This document shows, one piece after another, positions 48,061-60,025 of a stretch of 64,000 nt of DNA; position 1 is the stretch's first letter; each line of letters opens with the position of its first letter. The stretch is from Karalla daura. Taxonomy: Eukaryota; Chordata; Actinopteri; Chaetodontiformes; Leiognathidae. The notes beneath the pieces were generated by a model. The model was not told where the DNA came from, did no database searches, and was given only the letters and a program-made list of their open reading frames with translations. The DNA is taken from contig CM055191.1 of NCBI GenBank assembly GCA_029224185.1, positions 23,444,991 to 23,508,990 of the forward strand, read 5' to 3'. Both the position numbers and the translations under genes were made by a program.

Positions 48061-48175
48061 ATCCATCCATCCATCCATCCATCCATCCATCCATCCATCC
48101 ATCCATCCATCCATCCATCCATCCATCCATCCATCCATCCATCCATCCATCCATCCATCCATCCATCCATCCATC
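48061..48175. repeat. (ATCC)n array, tail of the Rex3 copy
   Basis: 115 bases of uninterrupted ATCC on the plus strand. Long for a retrotransposon tail, so it has probably expanded as a microsatellite after insertion. Confidence 0.97.
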
Positions 48176-48530
48176 TTCTTCCGCTTATCCGGGGCCAGGT
48201 CACGGGGGCAGCAGTCTGAGTAGGGACTCCCAGACCTCCCTCTCCCTGGACACTTTCTCCAGCTCTTCCAGGAGGATCCTAAGGCATTCCCAGGCCAGTG
48301 GGGTACATGGTCCTGGGTCTTCTTTTGGGTCTCCTCCCCGTGGAACATGCCCGGAACACCTCCCTAGGGAGGCGTCCTGGAGGCATCCGATACAGATGCC
48401 CGAGCCACCTCGGCTGGCTCCTATCGATGAGGAGGATCAGCGGCTCTACTCCAAGTTCCTCCCAAGTGACAGAGCTCCTCACTCTATCTCTAAGGGAGTG
48501 CCCCGCCACCCTGCAAAGAAAACTCATTGG
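48061..48530 (-). mobile_element. 5'-truncated Rex3-type (RTE) non-LTR retrotransposon
   Basis: Read on the minus strand from 48527, the frame gives RSSVTWEELGVEPLILLIDR, then RWLGHLYRMPPGRLPREVFR and GRRPKRRPRT. This is the C-terminal end of the Rex3/RTE reverse transcriptase. A small deletion near 48310 then shifts the frame. The remaining C-terminal residues continue in another frame (48348-47980) ending SDCCPRDLAPDKRK. The very short 3' UTR runs straight into an (ATGG)n tail at 48175-48061, about 29 units. Rex3 copies in teleosts are usually 5'-truncated and end in GATG-like repeats. The endonuclease and polymerase core are missing, so this copy is dead. Confidence 0.85.
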
Positions 48531-48579
48531 TACTGTACTTCATCTGAAACATGTACTTATTCCAACAAAAAGGGAAAAG

Positions 48580-48607
48580 TCTGACTGACTGACTGACTGA
48601 CTGACTA
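48580..48607. repeat. (TGAC)n microsatellite
   Basis: Seven CTGA/TGAC units. Confidence 0.95.
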
Positions 48608-49239
48608 ATATCTATGAACCATTTACATTATTGGAGAAAAAACAATTCATTTCCGGTCTTAAGATCTCCCATCTTTACATGTTGCATATACATTAGCTCA
48701 TTAACAGGAAAAAGGGAACTAAATAATGTACATGTATCATCATTCAAGAGTTTGACAAACAGCATTCTTCCATTTCATCTCATGTACTTTGCATTTCATA
48801 AAAGGACAACTTCTGACTGGCCGTTTCTCTGCTGTGTGTTTAATAGAGGTTTATTTTATTTTAGTTGCTCAGGATAATGGGATGTTGCAAAGACTATTTT
48901 GTATTCCACGGGTTTACTGTTTGTGCAAGCTATTACACACGCCTTTTTGTAGACATACACTCCCGTGGCTGTTCGACACTTAAGTTGAAATCAAAAGCTT
49001 TTCTACCTTCTCTTATATACACCTCAGTGTTTGCAGTCTAAGGGCAATTTGAAAATCCTGAAAGCAGGTACAAGAAGAAAAAAAAATCCACTGCTCACTC
49101 AAGTGTTTTGACAGAATTAGTGTTAAAACATCTACTGAATTCACATGTTCCTTGCAAATAGAGAAATCCTTGAAATAATGCCCAGTTGTATTGATATTTA
49201 TTAATGTTAAGTCAAGTTAGTGCTGTCTGACCAGAATAG
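48608..49239. other. Intergenic, nothing recognised
   Basis: Frames of 64-87 codons without domain. Confidence 0.4.
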
Positions 49240-49380
49240 GCAGGCAGCAGATATGTAAAGAACAAAGTGTGGAGAGCGTTTCGCATTAATTCCAGAGAGG
49301 ATGGAGTGCTTTGAAGTGTGGCTGCTTCTGCTGCAGCCAGGGAGTGGTGCTGCTCAAACATTTTAAATCGACCAACATGT
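49240..49380. promoter_or_regulatory. Candidate conserved non-coding block
   Basis: Unique GC-balanced sequence with TTTCGCATTAATTCCAGAG (49279-49297) and GGCTGCTTCTGCTGCAGCC, a near-palindrome. Unproven. Confidence 0.25.
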
Positions 49381-51719
49381 TTTATAATCTGTCATTTATG
49401 TCCCATGACTCAAGGACAGGTGTCTTGTAGAATTTTAGGACAACCACAAAGCTTTATTGGCATGACTCCCACAAAGTGCCTGACTGATGTTGCACTTAAC
49501 TACATTTACTGCCAAGAAAAATAAATAAATAAACAAACAGATAAATAAAAACTTTACTGGGCATCAGTGGGCTGAGGAGGTGCTGCGGAGCAGAGCCGGT
49601 GCGGTTTAGTTACTGTAACCGTGACGTACTGTAGCGGAAGTACATTTGACTTGTGAAACAGGTTGCAGGGGGATCTCATGTTGGTGGCAACCACGTACAA
49701 AGTTTAGCATATATTTCTCCATTATTCATGAGGCCGAAAACAAATGTGTTGACTTTAATAGCTGTTTAGAGTGTGAGCCCTCCAGTAAATGAAACTAAAT
49801 TCCATGTTTATGTGCTTCAAATAACAATATTTACTGCCTGGATCATCCTGATTAGAAATAAATAGTTGCCGACAGCAGAATGCATCTGGTAAATGGTAGC
49901 ACTTAACACAATGTTCAGGCGAGTGTGACAAGAAAGCGTGCTGAGTATGTTCCTGGTTTCTTTCCTGAGGACTGAGCAAGGAATGTTTTGGGTTTAAAAT
50001 GCAGGTATTGTGATCCACTTACAAGTGAGTAACCAGGCTGATTCAATGACCTCGTTTGTGACACATTCAAGTTTATCCTAGCAGGGAGAACAGTTTTTTT
50101 CTTTTCTTTCTCCTCTATCACCATTTTGGACCCGCCAAATGGAAAATGCTCGAGGCGGAGTGAATCAGTTTAATTTAGTCTAGTTTATTCACACAAGAAA
50201 AAAATCCACCTGCTCAGAAGATTCGTAGAATGGTAAGGCAGGCAGGGATCAAAACCTGCAAAAGATGGCTTGTCCAAGTCCAAGAGCAAGCAGGCGAGAA
50301 AACCGCAGGAATAACACTGTGGCAAATGTATACGCAACATGTAAATATAATGATAATAGAAAAGATAATAGAAAAGTCTAAATTGAGATGATAATCACAA
50401 CACACACACCTTGGAAGACAATTGCCATTCCCACTGGCCTACAGTGTTCTTCATGTTTTGTGCAACTAGATACATGTAAGCGTACTAATATGCAAAATTA
50501 AAATGAATCCCAAGGCCCTGCCTGTCATGGTGAATCCTGCCTTACATATCGACTGGTGAGACAAGAGGGATCGCTGTACACAAAAGCAGGGGGTAAAGTG
50601 ATACTTCAGAGGAAAGGATGCTTTTCCCTCATCTCTCTTAGTTTATTCGCAAAAAAGGAGGGTCCGTCATCCAAGAGATATGGCATGTACTTACAGTAAA
50701 CATGCCTGCTGTTAGTTTTCAGATTTTACAAATGTACAAATGGAATGTCCTTTTCACAGTTATATAACAGACTGTATGCTGCTGTTCAGATGTGAGAAGG
50801 CTGCTCTGTGGACACAAAATTAAATTTATTCAGATGATTGCACGAGGACATTGCAAAAAAGACCTCTCAGAGTCAAAGACAGTCAAAGGGCTATTTTGTT
50901 TTACTTTTTCTCTCAAACTTTGAAGCTTTTCCTAGCACAGGTTAGCTCTTTGAAGAGGAAATGTTATGCCTCAACAAGACATTTCAATATTTAGATATTG
51001 ATTTTACTGTAAAATATAGTCACATATATATATGTATACAGATAAAAAATACATACAAAGAGTCCAACATTGGTTGAACTAATGTCTTTCTTAGACAAAG
51101 CTACTGTACTACTTAAACAAAAACAGAAAACATGAAGAAAATCTACTTGGACAAAATGATTTTCATTTGGAAGTGGTTCCTCTGTAAAAACATGTGTATA
51201 TTATAATGATTAACTCGACGTGAAATTACTTTCAAAAAATAACATAAAATTAGTTTGAGCAACTTAGTTTTTAGGAGTTATCAATTTACCAAGACCTAAA
51301 GCTAACAATTAGTAAGTAAAGAGACACAAATAATCCATTAAACTAATCCATGGAGACAAAAATATAATGTAGTTTGTTGACTCAAAGTAATTTCAAATTA
51401 ACCTATCATTACTTAAAAAAAGCTGGAAACAGTTGTATTACTTGTCTTGAGTCACATTTCTTTTGAGAGTTCACTATGTGATGAAAAAGGACGATGAGTG
51501 AGGACAATTTCAAGAAAAAAAATACTGTGGATCATGATTCTCCACACTAGCCTATTGACTTGTCATTTGCGGGCACTAAATTCACTCAGCAATGAAAATC
51601 AATGGTCGGGTTTAGAAGAATAGCCCACGTCCCTCAGGTTAGGGTTGGAATTTAGAGTTCACAATATAGTTTTGGAAAGGCAAATTGATTTAGCAATGCT
51701 GCACTTCATACGCTGAAAT
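49381..51719. other. AT-rich non-coding stretch
   Basis: Contains an AAAT-rich run at 49517-49550 and TATATATATG near 51023-51034. At 50150-50330 AGTTTATTCACACAAG and GGCAGGGATCAAAACCTGC faintly recall dispersed fish elements. No gene supported. Confidence 0.4.
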
Positions 51720-52150
51720 GAGAGTCCAACTCAGCGGGCTCCTTTCCCCGATGTCCATTCCTTCAGGCCTCCTGTGTGTGCAGAGCACTTCACCCATAGC
51801 TATCCGCTGATCGAACACAAACTTGTGTGTAATTGTATAGAGCTCCTCTCTCGACCTTCTCTGTCAGTAGAGAAATAGGGGCCATCATTCATCCTTGCCA
51901 TTACCAGCCTGCCTGCCGTGAATAATGCAATTTGTATCCTCTATGGAGTGCATCCAGAACAACAGGCACTCCAATAAACAAACAGCAGATCGCAGTAGAA
52001 ATCCACTTACAGGGGCAGCCTGGCAAACACGGCGGCCATTAGAAGCCCACTCAGGTCCCATCATTTCAGTCCGATAGATCCCTACCTTACCTGTTTTAGA
52101 GAAGACCTATGATAATGAGCCTGCCAGCTTCGTTCTGCTGAAGTGCTGGA
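51720..52150. promoter_or_regulatory. Candidate conserved non-coding block
   Basis: 430 bases of unique GC-balanced sequence with GAATAATGCAATTTG, GTGTGTAATTGTATAG and GGCGGCCATTAGAAG. No frame over 60 codons with a domain. Enhancer-like by composition only. Confidence 0.3.
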
Positions 52151-52190
52151 TCACACACATAAACCTAGCAACTCTGACAGGGGCAGGCAC

Positions 52191-52214
52191 ATACACACAC
52201 ACACACACACACAC
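52191..52214. repeat. (AC)n microsatellite
   Basis: About 12 AC units. Confidence 0.95.
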
Positions 52215-52348
52215 TCAAGCAGTGGGCTGTTCAGTAGAGATTTGTGGTACCTGGGAGGAGAGGTAAAGGTCAGTCTTTGACCTTTTATGGGCACTAACAA
52301 CGGCTGGTCAGGACTGAAATGGATCAGTCAGGCAGCGAATGATGTGCA

Positions 52349-52392
52349 CGCGTGTGTGTGTGTGTGTGTTTGTGTGTGCGTGCGTGTGTATG
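52349..52392. repeat. Imperfect (GT)n microsatellite
   Basis: GT array with TT and GC interruptions. Confidence 0.9.
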
Positions 52393-52766
52393 AGATGAGA
52401 GCTGATGGATATGTGGAGTATATTAGCGGAGCACAGCTTATAATAGCGGAGCAGATGAAGTGCTGCTGCAGCAAGATGTCACACTCAGGCTTCCTTGGCT
52501 TTTAATTAACTTCTCAAAGCGCCCACTGATTTGCAAGTGGTTTTTAACTTGATTCCTTTGTTCTGTTACTTCTTGATATATGGGATTTGACTTTGGTGTT
52601 CTTCGGCATTTTCTACCTGATTCCCGAAGGAGTCGTCACCCGAAATCAAACTTTCCTTGTAAAAACACATATATTGGTTTTGGACCTCAGTTCAAACTTT
52701 CTGGAAAATGTGGATTTTGGAAGCAGCTGAGTACAGAGAACTGTACAGAGTACAGAGAACCCCAAA
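52393..52766. other. Upstream flank of the THAP relic
   Basis: Contains a small duplication of GTACAGAGAAC (about 52732-52760). Probably part of the same mobile element as the THAP frame, but the left end was not located. Confidence 0.35.
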
Positions 52767-53096
52767 ATGCAAGATTTTGATTTTGTTCCTGCGATGTTGT
52801 CACCACAGGAGGCTATTAGCATAAGCCTCACCTCCACCACCCTGCCCAGCTTGAGGAAAAAGATGTCAATACATCGCTCCCATGTTAGGTGCTCTGTTGT
52901 TGGTTGCCAAAATCAACAAGAAAGTGTTTTCATTGTCCTTGCATCAGCTGACCAAACTACCAGGGAACAGTGGATTAAATCAGTCTCCAATCACAATGTT
53001 CCTGCAACTCTCCCTGTTGCTAATCATGACTGTGCTAAACATTTTATGCCTAAACGTTTCACTAAATTGGGCCCACACCAGGGGAAGGTGGCATGA
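52767..53096 (+). pseudogene. THAP-type zinc finger ORF, truncated, likely transposon-derived
   Basis: An ATG-started frame of 109 codons ends at TGA. Residues 42-92 form a THAP-type C2CH finger: Cys42-X4-Cys47-X41-Cys89-X2-His92, inside the family spacing C-X2-4-C-X35-50-C-X2-H. The invariant Trp (W69 in REQWI), the Phe after the last His (CAKHF) and F98 are present. THAP domains bind DNA in host proteins (THAP family) and in P-element-like and related transposases. The domain normally runs on to an AVPTIF-like motif. Here the frame stops after LGPHQGKVA, so the C-terminal part is lost. Residues 1-33 are Ser/Thr-rich, with no known domain. No transposase core follows in 53.1-53.5 kb, although short open frames do. 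A host first exon is possible but less likely, as no clear splice donor follows. Confidence 0.6.
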
Positions 53097-54460
53097 ACCC
53101 TGCATTTGGAAAAATTGGCAAGTCTGACTGTCAGGCACTCACCTGCAGTACAATCTGTAAGCCTCACTGCTTGTGTAACGTTAAGCAGCCCGGACTACCA
53201 GGGCTCTGAATTATGGTTGGAGTGTCTGAGGGGATATTTTGGCCAGATGTTTCTGCGTCTTAACTTTCCAGTTCAGGTTCTGACTCTGGCTGACACATAA
53301 ATGACTGAAGCCGCAGCCCAGTCAGGCTCCACATTCACTGTGTGTGCCACAATGAAGGCTGCATTTGTTTTGGAATCACTGTCAACCTCAAATGTACTCT
53401 CACGAGAGAAAGTCACGGTGCAATAAAGGGTCAGAGCAAGCTCCATGTTTTTTTTTTTAACTTTTCATAATTTATTTAAAGACAATTTAAGGGAGACTAG
53501 ATACATTAAAAGACCAGGTGATGGATCGTCCCAGTTCCAATTTCATTTTCAACCCCTTCATTATCAAGACGTAATACGATATTAACCCCTGCAGTTAGGC
53601 TGCTTTTTTTTGTATGTCAGACTTCATTTGGGCATGACTAAACTGGCCATTTGTCAGGCCAGCTTGTCAATCATCCATACATTAACTGACTCCTGTATTG
53701 ACTGCCCTTCCTGGATGATGAATTGCAGGTACACTCTCAGTGGCTTGGATCCACAAATGACTGCTCGAGTCTCTGGTCTAGTTTTCATTCCGGTGTTTAA
53801 ATCAGAGGTGGCTTCTATTGCTTTGTTATCACAAGCAAGTCCTTTATCACCATCCAGAGTATTTGCACAGCATAAATAAGTGTGTTTGCTTGCTGGCTGT
53901 GCCCCCCTTTCTTTCTTTCTGTTTGCTCTGCCGTAATTCAAACTATTTTCCAACAGCCTCTCTATGCTCCGTCTGCCACAATAAAATAATCCTGCCATCT
54001 CCCGTAAGATGGCGGCATCTGTCATTTATAATAATCTGCTGAGGCTGGCTGAGGAACAGTCAACAAGAGGGAATGGAGGCAAGTAGCAAGTCTTGTTCCC
54101 AACACGATAGCCAATTAGTGGGCGTATTATCTCCTCCTGTGAAGTGGCTTTTAGCCCCCCGACCGCCCCCTGGCACAGGACTGGGAAGGTTCTGCGGAAC
54201 AGAGAAGTGAGATGGACAGTGCTGCGTGACACTGCCAGGACAGGATGTGGAAGTAAAGGCATTATTTCTCCTTCATCTGACACAACATGATAGCTCTTGA
54301 AGCGAGCCCAAGCTTGGCCCCCGGAGGACACAGATCCTCAGCATGGCCTCATTGCCTCACAGTGTTTTAAATTCACATCAACACTTCATAGCTTGGAGCG
54401 CAGAGGAATGTCATCACCCCTTATCTGATTGATTTTACACATCAAATCACTGTGCCGGGT
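53097..54460. other. Non-coding with an enhancer-like patch
   Basis: 53.1-53.45 kb may be the tail of the THAP element and ends near AATAAAGGGTCAG and a T tract at 53451-53458. A 123-codon minus-strand frame (53654-54025) has no recognised domain. The segment 53.92-54.15 kb (AATTCAAACTATTTTCC, GATAGCCAATTAGTGGGCG) is unique and may be regulatory. Confidence 0.35.
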
Positions 54461-54470
54461 GGGGGGGGGG
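54461..54470. repeat. Poly-G tract
   Basis: Ten G. Confidence 0.85.
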
Positions 54471-55686
54471 TTTAGATACATGCATGTACCAAGCATTCCC
54501 AGATATTTTTTTGATTGCTTTGATTGCACTTTTCCTTAGGGCTGATACACTTTCCATGTGGCCAGACCTGGATGGAATCCTACTGGTCCTTGGATTAAGG
54601 GCAACTCATCAGTTCTCTTTAACATTAACACTGACATGACTGACACAGAGACCCACTGGAACTTGTGTAACCCTAACCTGAGCACTAACTCAACCCAGCA
54701 GGTGCACTGATTGTTTGTCATTGTCTTTCGTCTTGTTTGAACTTAAAAATCTATTTTTTTAACGTGTCTGGAGACATTGCTTTTGTCTTGTTAAGCTCTT
54801 AGTCTAATTTAGTCTAGTCTAATTTTGTTTTGTTTTCAGGGGTGTCCGCATCCATGCAGCCATGCTTTACATAACTGTATGTAATCAAAGTGGTGACATT
54901 CCCATCCTTGCTTCTGAGCTTCAACTTTTCCACGATGCCTCTTTCTTACCCAATAATCAAAAGTCCAACTGTTGTACACCAATATTCTGTGAATAGATTT
55001 GAACACGTGCCTCAGGGGCATTCCCACATTTCATGCCCCTTTCTCAGCTAGTTCACGAAAATCGAATAAAGTCAATAAAGAAATATTACTTACTTTTGTG
55101 GCACATCATCAAAAGAGGCAAATTAACTGTAAAAAAGCAAACAAAATTTGAACAAAATCTAATATTCCACAACTAAACAAAAAATTGCTTTTCTGGCTAT
55201 CGTCATGGATTTCTCTTTGGTTGCTGATGAAATTTTTTTGCTTGGCTCTAATTTTGAAAACTTAAAAAAATATAACGTAGTAGCAGGATCTGTGCTAGAA
55301 GTATCTGCACAATACGTTTTTTTTTATAGCAGGTGGCAGTTTCAGAAAGATGAGATTCTTTAGAGATGTAAAAGACACAGTGGTCTGGTGTTCCTAGAGA
55401 TAGGAACTAGGAATAGGATGGTAAGTTAACGATACAATACGTATTCAAGCTTTTTATGACCTGTCCATATAAATGGTTGTTCGGTGGCCCCCAGCCAGTG
55501 TCACTACTCCTCTAGTTCCAGCTTTACTGCCAGGAGCTCACAACAGCCAACATCCAAATTGCATACAGCACCCAGAGGAGAAGATTAGCAGATCATATTT
55601 GCTGCCAAAGACTCCCTGATGCACTTCTCCCTCCTCTTTTAGGACAGAACAAGTTGTACCGTTGAACAGAATCTGGCAGCAGATCA
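54471..55686. other. Non-coding, nothing firm
   Basis: 54540-54720 contains TGTAACCCTAACCTGAGC in a segment that resembles fish repeat flanks. Too diverged to name. T-rich patches near 55230 and 55320. Confidence 0.4.
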
Positions 55687-55948
<262 letters not shown>

Positions 55949-56761
55949 GTGAATGGATGTGAAGTAGGGGTGAAGTATTGATTCTATTTTAGGAATGAAA
56001 TGAATAAAATACATTTTTGTTCAGAGGAGATTTTGAAGATCGTCTACGTTGTCTCTTTTTGAGTCGTGTTGATCCAATCATTCTTTGTTGTAAATCTCCT
56101 TTTTGTGCAAACAGCCTGTTTCCCCTGGGAGCAAATGACTGCTCCCCTCCTCTACATATAATCACCTTGTCATATTGAGGTTTGGGATGCATAGACTGCA
56201 TGTAAACACAGTCTCTCTTTAGGGAATCCATTGTGGAGCTCTGTCGCAGTGGCAGCAGGCATTTTGATACTGGCAGTGTCTTTCTTATGATGAATCAGTA
56301 ATGTTACCACAATTTTTAGGATGACTAAATTGGAATAAGTACATCATTGCATCACAGAGTCTTACAGAAATAACTGTTTTTTTATTTTGAGAAGGGCATT
56401 TCAGTGACACAAGTCTGATGAGTCCGTCGTATGAGATTGATAAAGCAAATTGGGTTGAGAGAAAGCTCAACCTCAGTCCTTTGGCTTTCTCCATTCCAAA
56501 ACCTTCACTGCACTTCAGATCTTCCTTAGCCCTCATATAGGTCAATTCCAAAGCCTTCCCAGCATGGCTCCTCTTATCACCTATCACACAACATCACTCT
56601 GCCTTCCTGCTTTCTTACACCTTTCTCTCAGTTTTCAATTTTGCCTTGCAGCCGTTCATACTTTTTTACTTGTGATCCACCAATCTCACTGTGTGTCCGG
56701 CACTGCTTGCCCTCAGTGTGTAAATGTTGCATCTGGCAACCTATCATTGTGTGGACTTCTC

Positions 56762-56766
<5 letters not shown>
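55949..56766. other. Intergenic, nothing recognised
   Basis: Frames of 80-100 codons on the minus strand are random-looking. Confidence 0.4.

Positions 56767-56823
<57 letters not shown>
56767..56823. repeat. (GT)n microsatellite
   Basis: About 28 GT units. Confidence 0.97.
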
Positions 56824-56826
<3 letters not shown>

Positions 56827-57760
56827 GCAGAGATAGCAGTGAGATGGGTTTTTTTTATACTTCACTACTATCTCTCCGAAACAGGCACAGGCTGGGCTTC
56901 AAGTCCACAGAAATCTCCTTCCAGCATCACCTTGGTGTCCACTGTGTGTTAAAGGAGAAAACACAAGCTTCTAAAATAGCTTGGAGATGATTTGTCAGTT
57001 ATCTCTAATTAAAAATATCAGCCTGGAAGTCAGATGAATGTGCATTAGCAGCACACTGACTTATTCGAAGGGAGGGCTAATTGTGTGAGCTCTCGCCATG
57101 CAGTGCTGATATACTGCTGTGTTACGTAACTTCACTTCCGAAAATTAGAAATGAATGGTATTTCACAGAAGAATGCACAGTTTTTAAAAAAAGGAGGCTC
57201 TGCCCTGCCAATACATCTGTGTCAGTCATACAAACTTTTAGATAATTAAATTAGACATGTTCTATTTTGTGTCATCAAGGCTCTGTAAAATCTCCCCTCT
57301 CCACTGTTCTTTAATCCATCGACACTCAAGCGCTGATTTCAGTGCCCACATGTTCAATTATGTTACTTCCATCAGCAAGATGAATGAAGCCATTTGGAGA
57401 ACTTTTAGGAGGTTTTGTCTGGGGAAATGTCTGAGGGCGTTTTAAGGTGAGCAAACCTGTTTTCATGCCACTGCATAAAGCAATGTATGCAGTAGACTAT
57501 AGCAGCTATGTCTATTTCATTTATTTTTGTCATATTTTGCAACCAAATCACCCAAACTCAAATTGCAAGCTTTGTTGCTCTGGCTCTTCCATCTTTTTTT
57601 TTCATTGAAATTATTCAAATGACTCCATACATAGATAATGACATATGTTTCCCTCAGGGCTGGTGGCTGAGGTATTCTATTTCTTTTTATTTTTACTTAA
57701 TTAAAAAGACAAATTCACTCTGTTATTATACACACAATTTCCATCACAATCCTCCACTGA
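56824..57760. other. Non-coding, one enhancer-like patch
   Basis: 56990-57115 has TCTCTAATTAAAAATATCAG and GGGCTAATTGTGTGAGC in unique sequence. The rest is AT-rich. Confidence 0.35.
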
Positions 57761-57960
57761 TGTTTGGCCGATGTGCAATTATTGTCAGTTATTGCAGTGG
57801 AAACCGTCCCTACAGCCACACCTCCTTGTCAGCTCAGCTGGTCACGCCTGTCCCTCCCTGGTACCAGCCACATGAGTTCCGACCCCAGCCACATTCCTTC
57901 CAAGCCCAGCCACCAGCTTGCGTGGGTCCACCTTTCCAGAGTTTCATAAAGACTGGTTTC
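57761..57960. other. C-rich island, origin unknown
   Basis: A C-rich patch of about 180 bases (CCAGCCACATGAG, CCCCAGCCACATTCC, CCCAGCCACCAGC) sits in AT-rich flanks. CCAGCCAC recurs three times at roughly 30-base spacing, so it may be a decayed minisatellite. The long frame through it is a composition effect. Confidence 0.4.
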
Positions 57961-59270
57961 AAAGTAATCCAAATCTTGCTGTGTTGCATTTGGGTCCAAC
58001 CATCCCAGTGACAATTATCTGTCGTGTCCTCATTAAAATGGAGAAAATTACAAGACATGCAACATTAAATTTCCAGAACACCATCCTTTAGGGCAAGCAC
58101 ATTGCTTTAATGAGGATGACAGGAAGATATAATTACATATCTGCATGAAAAATTTAGGGCATATCATGTCGATTTATGATGTGACCGATGCACGTACATA
58201 AATGTTTGAAATGACCTTTGAGGTACGCTACAGGTAATGCAATTTTACAGAATATTACTTTCAGAACCACCCAATGGGATAATTGCTGTGAAAGCTTTGG
58301 AGAAACAGATTTTTTGAATAGCTATTGCACAAAGTGCCTTGAAAAAACTTAATCTATAGCTACTCCAGCTCTTATGCTCATTGTGGAAGTAGGAAAAAAA
58401 AAACTGTGCAAAGATTTTGGGACATACATTCAAAAGTAAAAATCAGACAAAGGTCTATATATTGAAATTAGACAAAAGGATACCAAAGGCCACTATATTG
58501 TTCAGAAATAGTCGGGACATTTCTTTCTGGAGTACTTGTTGTTGTCGCTGCTGGAAAAACCAAGGGGGTCATAGAGGTCATAAGAGTAGACGTGTGGGGA
58601 CTGTGTCTTCTGTCTAATGTCTATTTCAGATTCCTAGGCTGTCAACTCAAATGGTCAGCAGATAATTCAGTGTACAACAGAGCAGTAGACCATCTGTCAG
58701 GACATCAGTGTGGTTTAATATCTCATTTAATGGAATATCTATGGAATATCGCTTGCTTGTGTACTTGCAAAATCTTCCTGCCCGGAGTGCATGAGCACTT
58801 TATGTTAAACCATAAAAAAGAGAGGAAACAGACCCACAGCCTAGCGGATGCACTTTACATGACAGCAGATGCCAGTGTCCTGTAATTTCCTTCATGTAAG
58901 GGTACTATAAAGTCTTCATTGGCATGCTGAGAATGAAGCGGGTAGCAGCTGGCCTTGTTTCTTTTCATCTCCTCTGCCCTGCTGGATTAAATTGCTGATG
59001 CATTCAGCAGACTTCTGATTTCCAATTTTTTTTTTGTTTTTAAAAATTTTTTCAAGAAAAAGCTTTGTCACTTCCCATAATGAATTACAATTATCTGGTT
59101 TTAAAATTCCATGTCAACAACTCTGTTTCATTGGACCTTGTCTTGGGGCAACTGGCCTTGTAGAAGAGCATACATTTAGAAAACAAATGTGAGGGAAATA
59201 GTTTGATGCTGTACTTTTTTGTCCAGGCATTTTGTCTGCGCCTGTGAGTCTCTAAAGAGATGAAAATGTA
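57961..59270. other. Non-coding, nothing firm
   Basis: Frames of 66 and 97 codons (58417-58885) have no convincing domain. T tracts near 59026-59050. Confidence 0.4.
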
Positions 59271-59274
59271 ATGA

Positions 59275-59905
59275 CAAACTAGCCAGTGAGAGGACCCAAA
59301 TGCAGACAGAGAGGCTGAGGCACGGTGCAAAAAAAAAAAAAGGTTTATTCTGTCGCAAAATGACGACAAAAATAATCCTCCAAAGAGGAAAGGGAAGAAA
59401 ACTAAAAACAGAAAGAGCTGCAAACTGCAGAGAAGCAGGAAACAAGGAGAAAGAACAGAAAATCACAACTTCCGCTTGAAAAACTAGAAAAGCTAAAAGA
59501 GGCCTCACAGCAAAAGGCTGGGGATAACTGGAAAAAATAGGAATGACACAGAAAACTCGGCTTGCACAGGATAGTAAAGGGCTAAAGAGAGAACAAAGAG
59601 CACACTGCGGAAAAAAGCAGCAAAAGAACAGAAAACCACAGATAGGCTGGAAACAGGAATGAGGAAATCTTCAAACTGAAGTTCACTGAAAAAAAACAAA
59701 AAACAAGAATTAGAAAACAAAGCAGAGGGAATCTCAAGACTAAACACGAAGGGCTAGACGGCTGTAACTGGACACAGTGGAGTTGTCTGGCGTTGAGAAG
59801 TAACAGGCAGGCCTTTATAGGCAGGTGAATGAGGCGCAGCTGTGCTTCTCCCCTCTGGTTGGAACGCACCACTGGGGGGAAAAGGGGGGAAAAAGAAACA
59901 AGAGC
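59275..59905 (-). repeat. Long dispersed teleost element, inverted copy
   Basis: Begins ACTAGCCAGTGAGAGGACCC, AAATGCAGACAGAGAGGCTG, an A tract and AGGTTTATTCTGTC. These are the complement of the AATAAA-bearing 3' end seen at 47.7-47.83 kb. The A-rich body (AAACAAGGAGAAAGAACAG, AACAAAGCAGAGGG) leads to CTTTATAGGCAGGTGAATGA, GGCGCAGCTGTGC near the other end. The arrangement matches a common non-coding fish element. Long minus-strand frames (110-120 codons) are Phe/Leu-rich shadows. Confidence 0.6.
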
Positions 59906-60025
59906 AAAAAGAAAGACCGCGAGAGCACAAAAAACAAGAACCATTACAAAAAAGGTTCAGCACAGAGAGAAGGATATGGTTCCAGATGAAAAGGAGGCAA
60001 ATGTTTACCATCACTGCTTAGTATC
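59906..60025. other. A-rich intergenic
   Basis: Nothing recognised. Confidence 0.4.

Noticed and set aside
48061..48175. ATCC array considered as a coding repeat (Trp-Met-Asp-Gly)
   Set aside because: It is the tail of a Rex3 copy. The frame is an artefact.
53654..54025. 123-codon minus-strand frame near the THAP relic
   Set aside because: No recognised domain. It could not be linked to the THAP element.
57508..58011. 167-codon open frame
   Set aside because: Half AT-rich Phe/Ile sequence and half C-rich island. A composition artefact without a domain.
58417..58885. Frames with a Cys/Arg/His patch considered as a LINE ORF start or zinc finger
   Set aside because: Ligand spacing does not fit a known finger, and no LINE motif follows.
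59176..59944. Overlapping minus-strand Phe/Leu-rich frames
   Set aside because: Shadows of an A-rich repeat. They mimic membrane segments but are repeat composition.
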